In this document: one piece after another, positions 5,370-5,423 of the stretch
Numbering within the stretch: position 1 is the stretch's first letter
Layout: every line of letters begins with the position of its first letter
Source: an uncultured bacterium
Lineage (GTDB): Bacteria; Verrucomicrobiota; Kiritimatiellia; UBA8416; CALETX01
Length of the DNA: 5,423 nucleotides
Assembly: GCA_937920455.1 (NCBI GenBank)
Contig: CALETX010000191.1
Location: 1-5,423 of the forward strand
Reading direction: 5' to 3'
Made by a program: the position numbers and the translations under genes
Notes under the pieces: generated by a model
Databases searched by the model: none
Told to the model about the DNA's origin: nothing
The model's input: the letters and a program-made list of their open reading frames with translations, nothing else

Positions 5370-5423
5370 TCGCCACGTTGTGGTTGCAGCCCCGGTCACG
5401 GACAGGGTGGCGAATTTTTTTTT
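5370..5423 (+). terminator. Intrinsic-terminator-like hairpin with T9 on the plus strand
   Basis: TCGCCAC (5370-5376) pairs with GTGGCGA (5407-5413); one more A and nine T (5415-5423) follow, reaching the window edge. The loop is long (30 bases) and GC-rich. The orientation is plus, opposite to the rpsB operon, and no plus-strand gene precedes it in this part of the window. It would end an antisense or small RNA starting in the rpsB upstream region. On the minus strand the T tract is only an A tract upstream of the rpsB promoter. Confidence 0.4.

Noticed and set aside
1..5423. CRISPR array, insertion sequence, attachment site or toxin-antitoxin/defence locus
   Set aside because: No regularly spaced direct repeats, no transposase or integrase motifs, and no paired small toxin-antitoxin genes are visible; most of the space is taken by housekeeping genes.

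Overview
This window looks like a piece of a bacterial chromosome. It holds a translation and membrane-lipid gene cluster on the minus strand (right half), an uncharacterised exported protein on the plus strand (centre-left), and the first part of a membrane sensor kinase on the minus strand (left edge). The signal-peptide protein and two-membrane-pass kinase fit a Gram-negative-type bacterium. The phylum cannot be fixed from the sequence. The EF-Ts and S2 variants and the gene order (rpsB-tsf followed by a pgsA-type gene, not pyrH-frr) make me think of the PVC group (Lentisphaerota/Kiritimatiellota-like), but this is only an impression.

Layout, left to right. 1-457 (minus): N-terminal 152 residues of a histidine kinase, cut by the window edge just after its phospho-accepting His. 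458-806: divergent intergenic region with a good promoter candidate for the kinase, several short inverted repeats and a doubtful small ORF overlapping the next start. 807-2168 (plus): 453-residue predicted exported protein of unknown function. 2169-2295: convergent gap with one compact hairpin. 2296-5151 (minus): four closely spaced genes, transcribed rpsB, tsf, pgsA-type phosphatidyltransferase, small two-pass membrane protein. 5152-5423: upstream region of rpsB with a promoter candidate, a roughly 130-nt leader that can form three stem-loops, and at the very edge a plus-strand hairpin followed by nine T.

The minus-strand cluster would make ribosomal protein S2 and elongation factor Ts from one transcript, a common pairing. 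Its tail would make an anionic-phospholipid enzyme plus a small membrane protein; that protein's ORF is in the same frame as the enzyme and separated from it by one TAG and two codons.

I see no CRISPR array, tRNA, rRNA, insertion sequence or clear defence or mobile system. The points most worth checking are the structured rpsB leader with a dyad filling the promoter spacer, the plus-strand terminator-like element facing out of the rpsB upstream region, the in-frame TAG between the last two genes, the long S2 tail, and the unassigned exported protein.
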